Assembly: GCA_028023455.1 (NCBI GenBank)
Contig: JAQFVV010012420.1
Location: 2,914,001 to 2,978,000 of the forward strand
Source of the DNA: Epiperipatus broadwayi
Lineage: Eukaryota; Onychophora; Udeonychophora; Euonychophora; Peripatidae
Direction of reading: 5' to 3'
DNA length: 64,000 nt
Each line of letters begins with the position of its first letter. Within the stretch, counting starts at the first letter, position 1. The notes beneath the pieces are model-generated. The model searched no databases, was not told the DNA's origin, and saw nothing but the letters and a program-made list of their open reading frames with translations. The position numbers and the translations under genes are program-made. Of the stretch, positions 1 through 15,072 are shown one piece after another.

Positions 1-290
1 TTATAAAATTTTTTTGTTAATATTTCTACAATTCTCAAACTTACATTGAATTACGTTTAATGTGTAAATAATTTTCAATAATTTTTTAAAACAAATTTGC
101 AATATACAGTACGTTTTTAAAATTACCAAATGCATGTAAAAGTGCGGCTTATGATAAAACGTTTTTTCCACACCATTAATACCAGATTTGCATTAAATCG
201 CGTCTTTTTTATTTAGCTGTTTATTTAAAATTTACAAAAATATTTTGTTAATATTTCTACATTTCTCAAACTTACATTGAATTACATTTT
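1..290. repeat. Tandem repeat at window edge, period about 231 bp
   Basis: A block with TTGTTAATATTTCTAC followed by TCTCAAACTTACATTGAATTAC occurs near position 14 and again near 245, so the spacing is about 231 bp. The array may continue to the left of the window. I see no coding potential. Confidence 0.6.
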
Positions 291-403
291 AATTTTATTT
301 TTAATTCCTGAATTATATCATACTGAAATTTTTTTTTTGTAAATTCATCGGCAATTATAAAAATTACAGCTATGAGAGTAATACAATGTCTGATATAGGT
401 GTA

Positions 404-436
404 CGCCGAGCCTTCGGCTCGTCAAAGACATCGGAG
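404..436. other. GC-rich hairpin in AT-rich DNA
   Basis: A perfect stem CGAGCC/GGCTCG closes a three-base loop, followed at once by a C-rich run. It is the most GC-rich spot in the first kilobases. It may be the remnant of an inserted element; no function is assigned. Confidence 0.4.
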
Positions 437-666
437 CCCCCCCGACAATTCCAGCGCTATGCACTGGTTTTATAAATTATAATATATATTTTTTTAGACT
501 AGAACCTGTTTTATATATTTTTAACATGAATAATTATTATTATATTAATTACTTTTAATTTCTAAATTATTTTGACGCATGCATGTACATTTTTTTTATT
601 TTTTTTTAGTATTTGCCTGACCTGTGTCACATTTTTTAATTTTTGAATAGTTATTATCATGTGACC

Positions 667-866
667 TGGATAATTCAACCGATGACATATTATCCTGAAG
701 GCATATCAGTCTAATCTTGCGATTTTTAACGTACTGTGTTCACGTGATCTGCGGACAAATTTTAGCAATTACATGTATCCGCAGATACCTTGGAGACGTT
801 ATCTTAAAAATCGCAACATCAGACTGATATGTCTTCAGGGTAATACATCATCAGTTGAATTATCCG
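667..866. repeat. 200-bp inverted repeat (foldback element)
   Basis: Arms of about 64 bp (668-731 and 802-865) pair with a few mismatches; both outer ends read GGATAATTCAAC going inwards. An inner stem ATCTGCGGA/TCCGCAGAT (748-756 with 778-786) extends the hairpin. It resembles a MITE or foldback element. No ORF and no clear target-site duplication are seen. Confidence 0.65.
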
Positions 867-869
867 TGC

Positions 870-2755
870 GATTCTCAATCTCAATGCACTTAAACTTGAG
901 TTTTCTGAGTTAGTAAATAAATTTGAAATTTTCTTAATATTATTTTTATCTAATATTATAACTTTTCAATATTTAAGTTTGTGTTATACCAATTAGCATT
1001 GAGGAGAGAGTGTATCATTATTATTTTATTGAGATGTTCAGATAGGGTAATGATATCACTTTCAGCATTAAAATGTTACATGATGAGTGAAACATAAAAC
1101 AAAAATAAATACATTTATTTATACTTAAAACAATGATTATAAATAAAGTTGATAAAAGAGTAAAAGTGAAAGTTTAGTAGGAAGTAATAGAGTAAGTTAA
1201 AAGTTTTAAATATTTAGATCTGTAATAAAATATTTAACAAAATTATTACATAACATATGACTTTTTTTAGTGTAAAATGTTTTTTGTTTTTGTTTTTTAA
1301 CGTTAAATTTAAGAAAAAAGTTTAATATAATAAAACGTTGCTTTATATAGAATAAAATCTTGGGCAATTAAAAAAACATAAAAGAGATTGAAAATATTTT
1401 GGAGTATGAGAAGATTGAAAGATAAAGTTAATTAGGTTTAAAACAAATGACAAAGATTTTGGGTTGATTATATGCTTATAGATAAAGAAAATGAAGTTTG
1501 GATTTAAAGATTCTATTGAGAGTTAGAGAAAAAGAGAGGCAAAACAGTTGATAATATAAAAGATAAAATAATCTCAAGTGAAAAATAAAGCAAAGGAGAA
1601 AAAGTTTTGAGAGTTGTATAAAAGAAAAATAGAAAATGTTAGTTTATGAAAAAAATCAAACTCTTCAGCGGAATGGTAGGAAAATGTATTGACTGCAACA
1701 CCTCAAGATATTTATTGATAATAAGACAGATCACTAGATTTACTTCTAATCATGCGTGTAAAATAACCTTTTTAATGATGAGATAACCAAGAAAAAACAC
1801 TATATTAAATATTTAAGATGAACTTTTAAAACATATTTATGATAAAAATCCTACCATTTCCTTTAATTAAGTCGAATAAATTTATCCCATATGTCATTGT
1901 CTATGAAGTTTGCTAACTTTTTCGAAATGTGCAATTTTTATTTTTTAAATTAGAAGGGCTTGGCTGGAATAAAAATGTCACAATAAAGACACCATACAAG
2001 AAAAAAAAAACCTAAATAAATGTCCTAATTTTGAAATGCTATTTCATAATATATAAAGGAAAGAAACTTTAAAATAAAAAATAAAACATTGCGCAACTCG
2101 CGCCTTATTCTTTATAAATTGCTTTAATTTACATCAGCTGTTTAAAATAAATAAATAAATAAGTTTACAATTTTATTTATTGTATATATGATAATAATAA
2201 ACCAAAATCGTCAGAAATACCGCCAATCTTATGATTGAAGCTTTAAAAGCACAGATAATATAAAAATATTTATTTGAAGATGTACAAAAGGACAATGATT
2301 AAACAATAATCTTAAAAATATGATATTTTATGCAAATATCAGGATTATTATAATCGGTACTAAGTCAATGGTATGAAGTAAACAATGACATCGTTAATAT
2401 TCTTCATGGGAAGATTTTTATTCACATTTAAGATGAGATTCTTTTGGAATGTAAACAATGTTACAAATAGAAAAACTCTTGCTTATTTAACATAAATTTA
2501 ATGATAGACAAAAAACATGCTATTAATATATATCATATATATAATGGATTGGTTATTGATGGTGCACTAGTTATCCAATGGTGGAATAACTTGAAGTATG
2601 AAAGTTAACTGAAAATAATCTATGGAAAAATATTTTATTGTATTGAAAGCTAAAATATTGAATAATTGAAGATTAAGTACTATTCCTGATACAAGAAATC
2701 TTTTAAGTATCATCTATGCTGTGTCTTTCAAATCTATTTTTGTTGTATTTTGCTT
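870..2755. other. No feature recognised
   Basis: AT-rich sequence, with a purine-rich stretch at about 1440-1680 that could be old A-rich element DNA. No frame could be assigned. Confidence 0.5.
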
Positions 2756-2761
2756 GATTTA

Positions 2762-3310
2762 CAGGTTCGGTTCCAAACCGACAGAAAAAGTAACAAGTAA
2801 CGACAAACTACTCAACAATTGATATGTATAATTTATTAGTTACAAAAAATACACACACGTTAGTTAATCAATAATATAAATATAGTTTATACAATTAATG
2901 ATGAGATAGGCATACCGAGTGATGGAACTCACTTCCAGCTATATGATTAACCTGCCTCAGAGTTCAAGTAAGACTCTTCTAGCTGTACTGGACAGCTTGC
3001 CTTGAGTCGGTTCTAGTTCAAACTCTTCCAGCTGCACTCAGACAGCTTGCCTTGAATTGACTACAGTTATAGCAGTTTTCAGTCCTAGGTGGACTTGCTT
3101 CACTATGTAGACATAACAGTAGTGACTAGTGAACACATTCTTGCTGTAGGCAAAGGTTTCACTGGAGAACACATTCAGGTTGACACTTTGCCTCCAAAAA
3201 GGCTGACTACTTATTGTCAGATCCCTTACCTTATTGGGAACACTCAGATTCAGAGTCAACCAGGCAAGGAATCTAGAATGGTCCACTTCTGAAGGCAATA
3301 ATAACATTTT
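2762..3310 (-). mobile_element. Probable solo LTR or LTR-like repeat
   Basis: This block has clearly more G+C than its flanks. Read on the minus strand it starts TGTTATTATTGCC, contains a TATA-like run (TATAAACTATATTTATA, about 2883-2899), then AATAAA near 2835, and ends in GGTTTGGAACCGAACC. That order (U3, TATA, polyadenylation signal, short U5) fits a retroelement LTR of about 550 bp. An imperfect duplication of about 60 bp (ACTCTTC, AGCTG, GACAGCTTGCCTTGA) lies inside. No partner LTR, gag or pol is visible, so a solo LTR is inferred. The short overlapping ORFs on both strands are not convincing genes. Confidence 0.4.
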
Positions 3311-3319
3311 TAGTACAAT

Positions 3320-4090
3320 ATTCAGTCATCACAAGTTTCTTACACTGTTGATCATCACATTTTCATCTACTGATTGCACTTTTACCAATTCTGACTCTAA
3401 TCTTTTATTTTCTGTACACAATAAGTATAAATATGGAAAATAATTAAAAACAATGACTGGAACAAGTTAATTTAACTAGGAGTTCTTACTTGTTATCTTT
3501 CCTAAGAAGTGCAATCAATAATTGAGTCATATTAGAATTAGGATTTTAATAAGAGTTGTATTTGAGAAATGATTATTTATTTGTTTAGGCAGCCCCATTT
3601 TGGAATCCAGCTTCCCAATACAAATACAGAAAAAATCCTAAAAATATGATTTAGTATTGACATATCTTACAAATTTTGATTATATCAGGAACCTGGTAGA
3701 ATATAAACATTCTAAATTATTTTAATTTTGATAATAGCAAAAAAGAAGATAGTGGTAATAATAAAGTACATGTATTTGATTTTTGAAAAATATAATGTGA
3801 ACTTTCTTAAAGTGATCACTATATGTTAGAGGTATCAATTATTATTAAAATTATAGTGAAACAAGTCTTCCACAAAAAAAGAAGTATAACTGAACAACCA
3901 AATATTATGTTATTTGAAAAGAGATGATCTACTAAAAAAAACTGCATAGGATTGGATTGATTATGAGATCTAATTTGATACCTTCAATTTCTAAAATTCC
4001 TAGATTTATAAATAAAAGGTTAATTATATTAAAATACTAATTTGTTTTAAATACTAAGTTCATTTTATTTATTCTTACGCTCCTATATTA
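3320..4090. other. No feature recognised
   Basis: AT-rich sequence without ORF, RNA gene or clear repeat. Confidence 0.5.
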
Positions 4091-4094
4091 TATT

Positions 4095-4300
4095 CAGAAA
4101 ATTCAGAAGGAGGCTTGGTACTAACAAAAATAGAATTTATCTTCTTGGAGATTCTAATGAATTTGTTGATAGAAACAATAAAGTCAGGAAATAATGCTAT
4201 TGGCGCTGCAGACTTGATTAGACTTATTAATGATTTTTGCACAGGATATGAATATATAATGTTAGTGTTAAATATTAAAAAACTAATAAGAATAAAATAA
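4095..4300 (+). pseudogene. Relic of a LINE APE endonuclease domain
   Basis: One plus frame reads NKNRIYLLGDSNEFVDRNN, matching the GDFN-type core of LINE apurinic-like endonucleases (usually LLGDFNA-VGRD). A frame shift away the next piece reads ADLIRLINDFCTGYEYI, matching the segment that normally follows (NG-RLL-FC-E--L-I). The two frames are joined by one frameshift, so this is a dead fragment of about 200 bp. No reverse transcriptase follows. The match is from memory of the family, not a search. Confidence 0.4.
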
Positions 4301-6900
4301 AAATAATATATATATATGATTATAGGAAGTATTGATTGATAAATATTGAATATAAAAAAGATTAAAATGTATGATATATAAAAAGGTAATAATTATATAG
4401 AGAGATATATAAAGATATATGTGGGTATATAAATAATGATTATAAGATAGAATATATATATATAAAATTATATGTCCATGTATAATTGTATTAGTTCTGA
4501 AAAAAATTACTGGGGCAATTGAAACCGTCAATAGTGGGTTGAAAAAAGCATTGTAAAAAGTATAAAGAATATAGATGATATTAATATTATAGACATACAT
4601 TTCCTCTAAGATAATGCCTTAATAATTATAACAATAACAATAATATTACTAAGTAAATAAAATACAACATGATCTCTTAAATTTAGAATAAAATAAAGAA
4701 TAAGCTAGGATTACACTCAGATATCAAGAATGGGTATGAGATTTGATAGCTATCCTAAACATCTTAGAACAAATCTACTTTAATAACTTCTACATATGAT
4801 TTATAACAACTATGACCTTTTAGTATGAAAATGATGTAAACTGAGCATGTACAGTGATTTGACATAAGCCAACTGAATTAGTTAAAGTGATCCAAATTGA
4901 CAAAAAAATTTGCAATACTTTATTAAGCAACTACATCTTTCTTAGATGTTCTATTAGTGCTTAAATAATTTAATAAATAGTGACTCTTATAAATTTAAAT
5001 GCCATGTACTCTTATAGTAAATACACTAAAATAATTGTATAATATTTTATAAGCATTTAAAATTTTAATTAATGTTTTAAAATGATTTATGTTTGATAAT
5101 TGGTATCATTTTTGATTAACAAGTGGGATGTTGCAAATAAACAACTATGAGAAATTACTTAAATAACAATAACAAACATTTATTTACAGCAAAATAACAA
5201 AAATTTACAATTAGTCCATCTTTAAGTCCACATAGATCAAAAACTTTCATAAAGTTGCTTCAGCAAAATTTATTAGTAGGATCAAAATTAAAAATTGACA
5301 TAGTGCTTTATTAAAATACACTCTGTTGAATTAGCAAAAATAATCCATCATATTAAAGTAACTTGTTGCATTATTTCATTATCAAAAGTTCTCATTTATT
5401 TATCTCATTCATATTATGATATTAGCCATCATATAGTAGTGTTCATTATATGAATATTTTGTGTACTCAATAATATTATTAATAATAACTTACCAATCCA
5501 TCAGTGAAGGAGTATATTATCTATTTATGCCCAAAATAAACTTTAAAAATTTTAAAACCAATTGTTTAACATATTTAGTTCTGACTACTAGCAAAGCTCA
5601 AATATAGGACTGATACATTTATAATGTATTGTTCACATTTAAGCCTACCAAGAATGTTCTTAGAGATAAGGTAGAATTCATCAATACCTTGATAACATCA
5701 CTAAAAATGTCAGATAAAGCCATGGTAAAATCTTATGCATGCTTTATTGAACATACTAATACTACAAAGCAAAATCAAACTTCAATAATCATAAAGTAAG
5801 ACAAAGTAAAAATATGATGGCATTGCTCATAGGACTCACCTATTTTTGAAATCTAGTAAAGGATCTAGGACTTTGTCACTAGTCTGGGAAAATAATAAAA
5901 ATGTGCATCAGGGACAAAATACTAAATAGGAAATGCCTTAAAATAGTAAGTCTTAGCTGAAATTTCTAAAGTATATGCTATGAGTATGCAAAAGCTAGTA
6001 GGACAACAAATAAAGAGAGAGCCTAAATGTTACCATCTCTTTTGAAAAAATAAGGTAGCAAAATAATAATGGAGACTAATTATCATCTATAAAATATATT
6101 GCCATAAAAAAGCACTCCTACTTTCTATAAAAAAATACTATAACAGTTAACCAATGTGAAATATGATAAACACAATAATTAATTAATACCAAATATCGTT
6201 TTGTTAGCATTAGGCAATAAATCATAAAAATAACACACCAGCTTTTTCAGTTTACAGCAACATAATATAACTTCATAAATAAATTATTCATATTTTTTAT
6301 AAAGAGGCACATACTATTTCCAAATATGCTCATATGATAAAGTACTATTCTGATAACTTTAACTTTTAATATTGTAAAAAAATATAGCATATAACACGAA
6401 ATATAATGTATATACATCATAACATAGTATAAAATCATAAGATAAATAAATGTAACCTCTTTAACATAAATAAATTATATTAAATAATAATGTCTTTCTG
6501 CTTCATTCTTGACCAATTCTCCACTACTTGAATATAAAGAAGACTGATGGCAGTAGTATCTAGTGGACAACACACATTCACTACATAAGATAATATCATT
6601 AAATATTATAATTCATAATATAATAAGAAAATGTATAATGTGTTTCTTTAAATATCCCAGATAAATTCAATTCATTCTATTATGTAGTATGTATTAAGTT
6701 AATGGCCATTTATTCAATATATCATAGATCTAAAGTCTAATAAATATTCAATGTATTGTAGTAAATAGATCACAAAACCTTAAATTTAGGTTTCTTAAAT
6801 TAAATTAATCCATTGAGCAAAGTATTCTAAATTGGTATTAGTAATATTATATTGTACAAAAAAGCACTTCATTTATTATTATTTATTAATATTATTGACA
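4301..6900. other. No feature recognised
   Basis: AT-rich intergenic or intronic sequence with short (TA)n runs near 4305 and 4450. The few ORFs are low-complexity and show no domain. Confidence 0.5.
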
Positions 6901-6907
6901 TTTCCAG

Positions 6908-6962
6908 GAAAGAATGTTTGACTCAACTATTGAAAATCTCAGTGATTTCCATAACAACGCAG
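6908..6962 (+). CDS. Possible 55-nt internal exon of an unknown gene
   Basis: A 55-nt segment sits between an acceptor (ATTATTGACATTTCCAG, ending 6907) and a strong donor (GCAG|GTAAAT). Two frames are open: one reads ERMFDSTIENLSDFHNNA plus one base; the other, after one base, reads KECLTQLLKISVISITTQ. The exon is less AT-rich than its surroundings. No neighbouring exon can be linked, so frame, gene and product are unknown. Chance splice-like signals in AT-rich DNA are the main alternative. Confidence 0.35.
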
Positions 6963-7745
6963 GTAAATTTGGTATTTTCCTTTTATTAAGTAAAATATTC
7001 TAAAATTCACATAGTTTATCAATTAAACAGTTTCGTGTAAGTTAAATTTTATCCCACTACCTGAGGAGAATTTATTTCTTTTCTCTTTCAAGAGGAAAGC
7101 AAATGAAAATCATTATAATATTTAAAAAAAATCTTTATGCTGGTTTTTTTTAAACAAGAAGTAAATTATTATGATTTTAGTAAATAAATTTAGTCAATTC
7201 TTTTTCTTTTGTAGAATTAAATTATTATTGAACATCTAAAAATATTCCCAACACCAATTTATAATTCTTATTTGAATTAAAGTAGTCCTTACTCCATGTA
7301 AATTAATTCTAGATAATATATTGACTTAATATGAATATTATGAAAAAGCTATTAAGAAATTATTAGCATTTTTGGTAATGTTCTTGCCAATAATAGAATT
7401 AGATATTCCTTGGAAAATTTAATTATAATATAAACATTCAATTTATTTCTAAAATTGATAATTGTTCTCCAGTCATAGTAATAGCAATAATTTTCAAAGC
7501 TTTTCATCATTGCAAATTTTAAAATACTAGTCTAAATGTTGTATAACAAATTATATTAGCATTCCATTGGCAGATATAGAGACTTCAATTATTATGGTGT
7601 TTCTGTTCCGATAACTGTGTCTAAATAGTTTTAATTATCCCATAATACTAAGCTTTTAAAAAAAAAATTACACTTTAAAATTTTAGTAGAATTTAAAATT
7701 CAACTGTTACAAAATTAAATTGATTGAAAACCTTGAAAAAATGAA
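6963..7745. other. No feature recognised
   Basis: AT-rich sequence. If the exon before it and the promoter-like block after it are real, this is intronic or transcribed DNA. Confidence 0.45.
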
Positions 7746-7747
7746 GT

Positions 7748-7880
7748 CAGACTGGTGTCAGGTGTCTGTTTCGCCTTATTTATACCCTTGATCATATGAC
7801 CATTTTACCAAATTACTTATTTACCATTGAACTTACAAACACTCCTCTGATTAGTTTGAATCCTTGACCAATCTATCACT
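7748..7880 (-). promoter_or_regulatory. Pol II core-promoter-like block, minus strand
   Basis: Read on the minus strand this block contains GATTGGTCAAGG (CCAAT-type motif in reverse), then a good TATA box (GGGTATAAATAAGGCG, TATAAATA at 7784 down to 7777), then an initiator-like CACCAGTCTGACTTC about 30 bp further. The spacing is right for a metazoan core promoter and the block has more G+C than its flanks. No ORF follows within several hundred bases, so it may be a retroelement U3 or a non-coding promoter. Confidence 0.35.
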
Positions 7881-7884
7881 AAGG

Positions 7885-9275
7885 AAGGTTGTTAATCAAA
7901 AATCATTTAATTAAAATTTTAATTTTGCAATAAAACAATTTTTGTCTAGATGCTTGAAATTAATTAAAAACACTTTCTTGTTGAATAAAAACAATTAATT
8001 AAAAATTACAAATAACCAGGATGAAAAATAAAATATTACATAATATAAAATTTATATTATATTTTTAACCAACCACATACTAACACAATTTAATACATTT
8101 ATTTACTACTATTTTAAAATCTAGACAAATATCTCAGAAAAGGTTTTAAATTTTAAATTATTTTTAAAAATATTTAAACTAAATAACATCAAATAAATAT
8201 ATTTATTCATTCAGTCTATGTTTATTCAATTATTAAACTCTTAATTTAATTACTAACTTTATTAAACTCTTTTGGATTTAAATTAGTTTTAAATATTCAA
8301 CTAGAATATTCTGTTTTATATTCAAAATTAATTAAATATTATAGCTTTAGTTTTTAACACCAGCAAATTAAAATATAAGGTTTGAATTTGGTTTCTTAAC
8401 TTTAAAAATTAATAATATAAGCTTTTTAAAACATTTTTACAGATAAACTAAAACTGATTGATCATTTTAAACTCTAAATTAACTTTTTATTATTGACTTT
8501 ACTACCTTTTAAAATTCAAAGATGTTTAACATTTGAAACATTTATTTAAATTAAAACTCATTATTATTTAAGCTGTGTAAAATTATTTTACAGCTAGGTA
8601 GACAAATCCTAATATCATACCTTTAACATATAACAATTATAGCACTATAAAATATTCACAATAGTTTACTTAAAGCAAAATTAAGTTATATAATTTTTTT
8701 AGATATCTTGGCACAAAAATTTAACTGAACATTTAACTTCTGCAAAAGATAAAGGTTATAATAAATAAATTTGAAAGATTCAATCTCCCAATCACAGTCC
8801 TGCAAACGTTACTTCATTTGGATTGCCATATCATATTAAAAAAAAACAATTATGCTGCATAATTATCAAAATAAAGAATATTTACAGTACTGTAATTGTA
8901 GAGATTGAATCATTTTATTTATAGTAATTATACAAAATACTACACAAAAATATTTGCTTAATTTGCATTTATAGTAGCATAAAGATAAAAATAAGATGAT
9001 GTAAAACACAGACTACATATATGTAAATAATAAATAATATGCATATATAAAAATTAAACTAAAACTGAACAAATTAATATAAATATTTATAAAAAGTTCT
9101 AAAATACTTATAAAATATTTTAAATTCAAAAACTTAATATACTCATTAGTTTAGGTAAAATAAATTACAAATAGCCATAATAATAAAAAAAAGTTTTTAA
9201 AGTGGTATTTATTCAATACATTACTAAGAAGAAGAATTAACTTGGTCCAAAAGCCAATATCTAAATGAAATATAA
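7885..9275. other. No feature recognised
   Basis: Very AT-rich sequence with no ORF over 60 codons and no clear repeat. Confidence 0.5.
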
Positions 9276-9279
9276 TCCC

Positions 9280-9440
9280 CCCCCCCCTTTCTTAATATTA
9301 TTTATTTGAAATAACTAAATGGATGGATGGAGACATGAAAAGAGAAATAGATTGATGAATTAATGAATGGATTAACAGACAGAAAGACAGATAGATAGAT
9401 AGTCAGACATATATATATATAAAAATAAATAGATAGATTA
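9280..9440. repeat. Poly-C run and GACA/GATA-type microsatellite
   Basis: A run of consecutive Cs near 9280 is followed by imperfect ATGG, GACA and GATA tetranucleotide repeats and a short (TA)n. Confidence 0.7.
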
Positions 9441-12045
<2,605 letters not shown>

Positions 12046-12187
12046 AATTCAATTCATTTATTTAAGTGCTAAACAACAGCTTAAAGCCAATTACAGTTTG
12101 CACATACAATAAAAGTGAAAATAAAACATGTAGCATAAAATGAAAATATAAATGTATACATAATAAAGTAAAATTTAAAAGACATAA

Positions 12188-14943
12188 TCAAACATAACAT
12201 TTCAGTTTAATAAGATTACAAAATGTCTTATAATCAATGTCACACAGATTAAGGTTCCTCCCAATCTGATTATATAAAGAGGGTAACCTAAATAAAGGAG
12301 AAAATTTAAGAATATTAGAATGATATGTTTGAATCTGATATACCCAAGTAGACCTAGTATCATAACTCAAAGACCTAATTGAGATAGTTGAAACTATTTC
12401 TGATAAAATAACTTGTTTATTAATAATTTTATAAAAATATTTCAAATCCCTATACTTTCGTCTTGATGAAAGATTAATCATTTTACCCTCCCAAAAAACA
12501 TATTTGAAAAACTTCTTTGAAATAGACTGCAACAAGTTACATCCTTGCAAAGAACTAGGGTTCCAAATTATTGAACCATATTCAATAATAGGAAGAACCA
12601 ATGAAAAAAACAATTTCCGTTTAGTATCATTACTGAACTGATAACCATGTCTAAGAATGGCACCCATAACCTTAAAAGCCTTACCAACAATCATTTCAAG
12701 ATGAGGAGTAAAAGATCCATTACAAGAAAACATAATTCCAAGATCTTTTTGGCATTTAACTGAAATAATTTTATGAGAATTGATATAATAACAAAATTGT
12801 AAAACTTCAGATTTTTTGGAATAAGAAACAAAGGAGCATTTATCAAAATTAACTGTCATATTATTTGACTCACACCAAGCACTAAAGTTATCAATATCCT
12901 TCTGAAGGAGAACACAATCGTTAACTGACATAATTCTTCTAAAAATCTTACAGTCATCAGCATAGCTTAACAGAAAAGAATATCTCAAGCAATCCTTAAG
13001 ATCATTAACGTAAACATTAAACAGCATGGGTGCTAAAATACTACCTTGTGGAACACCTAAATTGCATTCAAATTTAAATGAAACTTTATTATTGAATTTA
13101 ATATATGCTGTAGGACTACACAGAAATGATTGAAACCAATATACAAGTTTATTAGAGAAACCTATTTTATGTAATTTATGAAGTAAGACACTGTGATCAA
13201 CTTTATCAAAGGCTTTTGATAAATCAAAATAAATAACATCTAGTCTTTGACGATCTTCAATAGCATGAGCTATATGATCATAAATTGTCAGAAGATTACT
13301 ATCAATTGATCTATTAGGAATAAAACCATGTTGAGAAGAAGAAATTATCCTACCCACATCTGAAATAATTTTATTATAAATAAATACATCTCTCAAAAAT
13401 TCATGCAATGGTATGCAGAACAGAAATCGGTCTATAATTAGAAACACAATCTCGATCACCATTTTTGAAGATTGGAACCATTTTAGCACATTTCAGAACA
13501 CTAGGAAAAGTACAAGAATTAAGAGACAGATTAAAAATAAAAGCAAGAGGTACTGCAATAAATTCGGCTAACCCCTTATAAATAAAAGAAGGAATATTAT
13601 CATATCCTAAACTAGAGTGAGTCTTAAGCCTCCTAATAGCTACAATAACATCTTCCCTAGAGATATGATCAATTGTACATTTAGCACTAGACAAATTGCC
13701 AGGAAATGTGATTTTAGAATCAATCCCATGTTGTGAAAAGTATAACTCTGCAAAATGTTTAGAAAATTCATCTGCATTTAATGCAGAACCATGAGTCATT
13801 TGAACCTTTTTCTTACCCAAGCCTGAATTATTAACAAAATTCCAGAATTCTCTAGGATTAGAAGAAATATTAATTTCAATTTTTTTTATATACTCTTGTA
13901 AATCTTGTTTATAGATATATTTAGCCAATCTTCTAAAATTGATAAAGTTATTATAATAAATTATATTCTGTGTCTTAAAATAGAGTCTATGGTGGTAAGA
14001 TTTCCTTTTAATAATCTTAATAAGAGTATATGAAAACCAAGGAGGATAACCTTTGTTAAACGACAATTTATTAGGAATATATACATCAATAAAACCATTT
14101 AAAATTTTCAAAAAATAATCCAAGCAAGAATTCACATCATTAATTGAGTACATATTATTCCAATCAATTTCAAACATTTTTCTACAAAGATCAACATAAT
14201 TACCCCTCCCATAATCCCTTTTCACAATATTAGAACGAGTAATTTTAGAATAACACATCTTAATATAAAATTCGATAGGTGGATGATGAACATCAATTGG
14301 AAAAGAAACAGAGACAAAGTGAAAATTACTAACTATTGGTACATTACAAAGAACACAATCTAAAGTACGCTGAAAATTATTAACAACAGGGTTATATTGT
14401 TGAAGCCCAAAAAATTTTCAAAATCTAAGCATTCTTAAAGCTTTCTGAGATAATAAAGAATAATGCGTAATAATCTTACCCTTAAATAAATCAGGCATAT
14501 TCAAATCACTCATCACAATGATAATATTATTATATCTAATCAAAAAATCTTCAAGTGCTGTCAAGAAGTAATCAAGCTCTAAAAGTGAGATATTAGGTTT
14601 AAAATAAATATTTCCCAATATACTTTTAAAATTATGATCCATATAAACTTCACACCATGTAGATTCACATACAGAAGAAGTAAAACATAGATCCCTATAT
14701 AAAACATTTTTTGTTGATGGCAATAAGAGTACCACCTCCTCTAGCTGCATATTCTAAAGACCTATCCGTATGTAAAATAATATACCTATTATCAAGGAAA
14801 GAACAATCGGAAAATTGTTGATTTAACCAAGTTTCTGTAAAAAATATCAAATCAAAATGCTCTGTTTCAAAGAATTGTTTAATTTCCACACACTTAGTTC
14901 TCATTCCTCTAACATTCATATAAAAACAAGAAAGCCCTACCAT
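12188..14943 (-). pseudogene. LINE ORF2: APE endonuclease plus reverse transcriptase, frameshifted
   Basis: Enzyme that nicks target DNA and copies the element RNA there. The endonuclease is at 14943-14420: ETWLNQ, then RGGGTLIAI, then after a frameshift near 14700 the DLNMPD motif. An interdomain region follows. The reverse transcriptase spans about 13650-12560: SNYRPISVLH (finger), QHGFIPNRS, motif A YFDLSKAFDKVDH, motif B GVPQGSILAP, catalytic SYADD, then LGIMFSCNG and the C-terminal IIEYGSIIWNP. A frameshift at about 13400-13420 separates SNYRPIS from QHGF, and stop codons interrupt the segment after DLNMPD (about 14420). Catalytic residues are otherwise intact. The last codon is followed by a short 3' UTR. 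Confidence 0.85.
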
Positions 14944-15072
14944 ATTAAATTAAAAATAAATCAAAACAAATAAATAAATGAAATCAAGTATAGAAAAATG
15001 TAAGTAAGTATAGTGAATAAAGAAAATAAGAAATCAAAGAAAATAAATAAATACCACTAAAGTTTTAAAGAA

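Noticed and set aside
840-866. CTGATGA on the minus strand in the 667-866 inverted repeat as a hammerhead
   Set aside because: No GAAA at a suitable distance and no stem II; the left arm has CGATGAC instead.
4283-4600. 105-codon minus ORF rich in Tyr/Ile
   Set aside because: Low-complexity reading of TA-rich repeats, without domain or splice signals.
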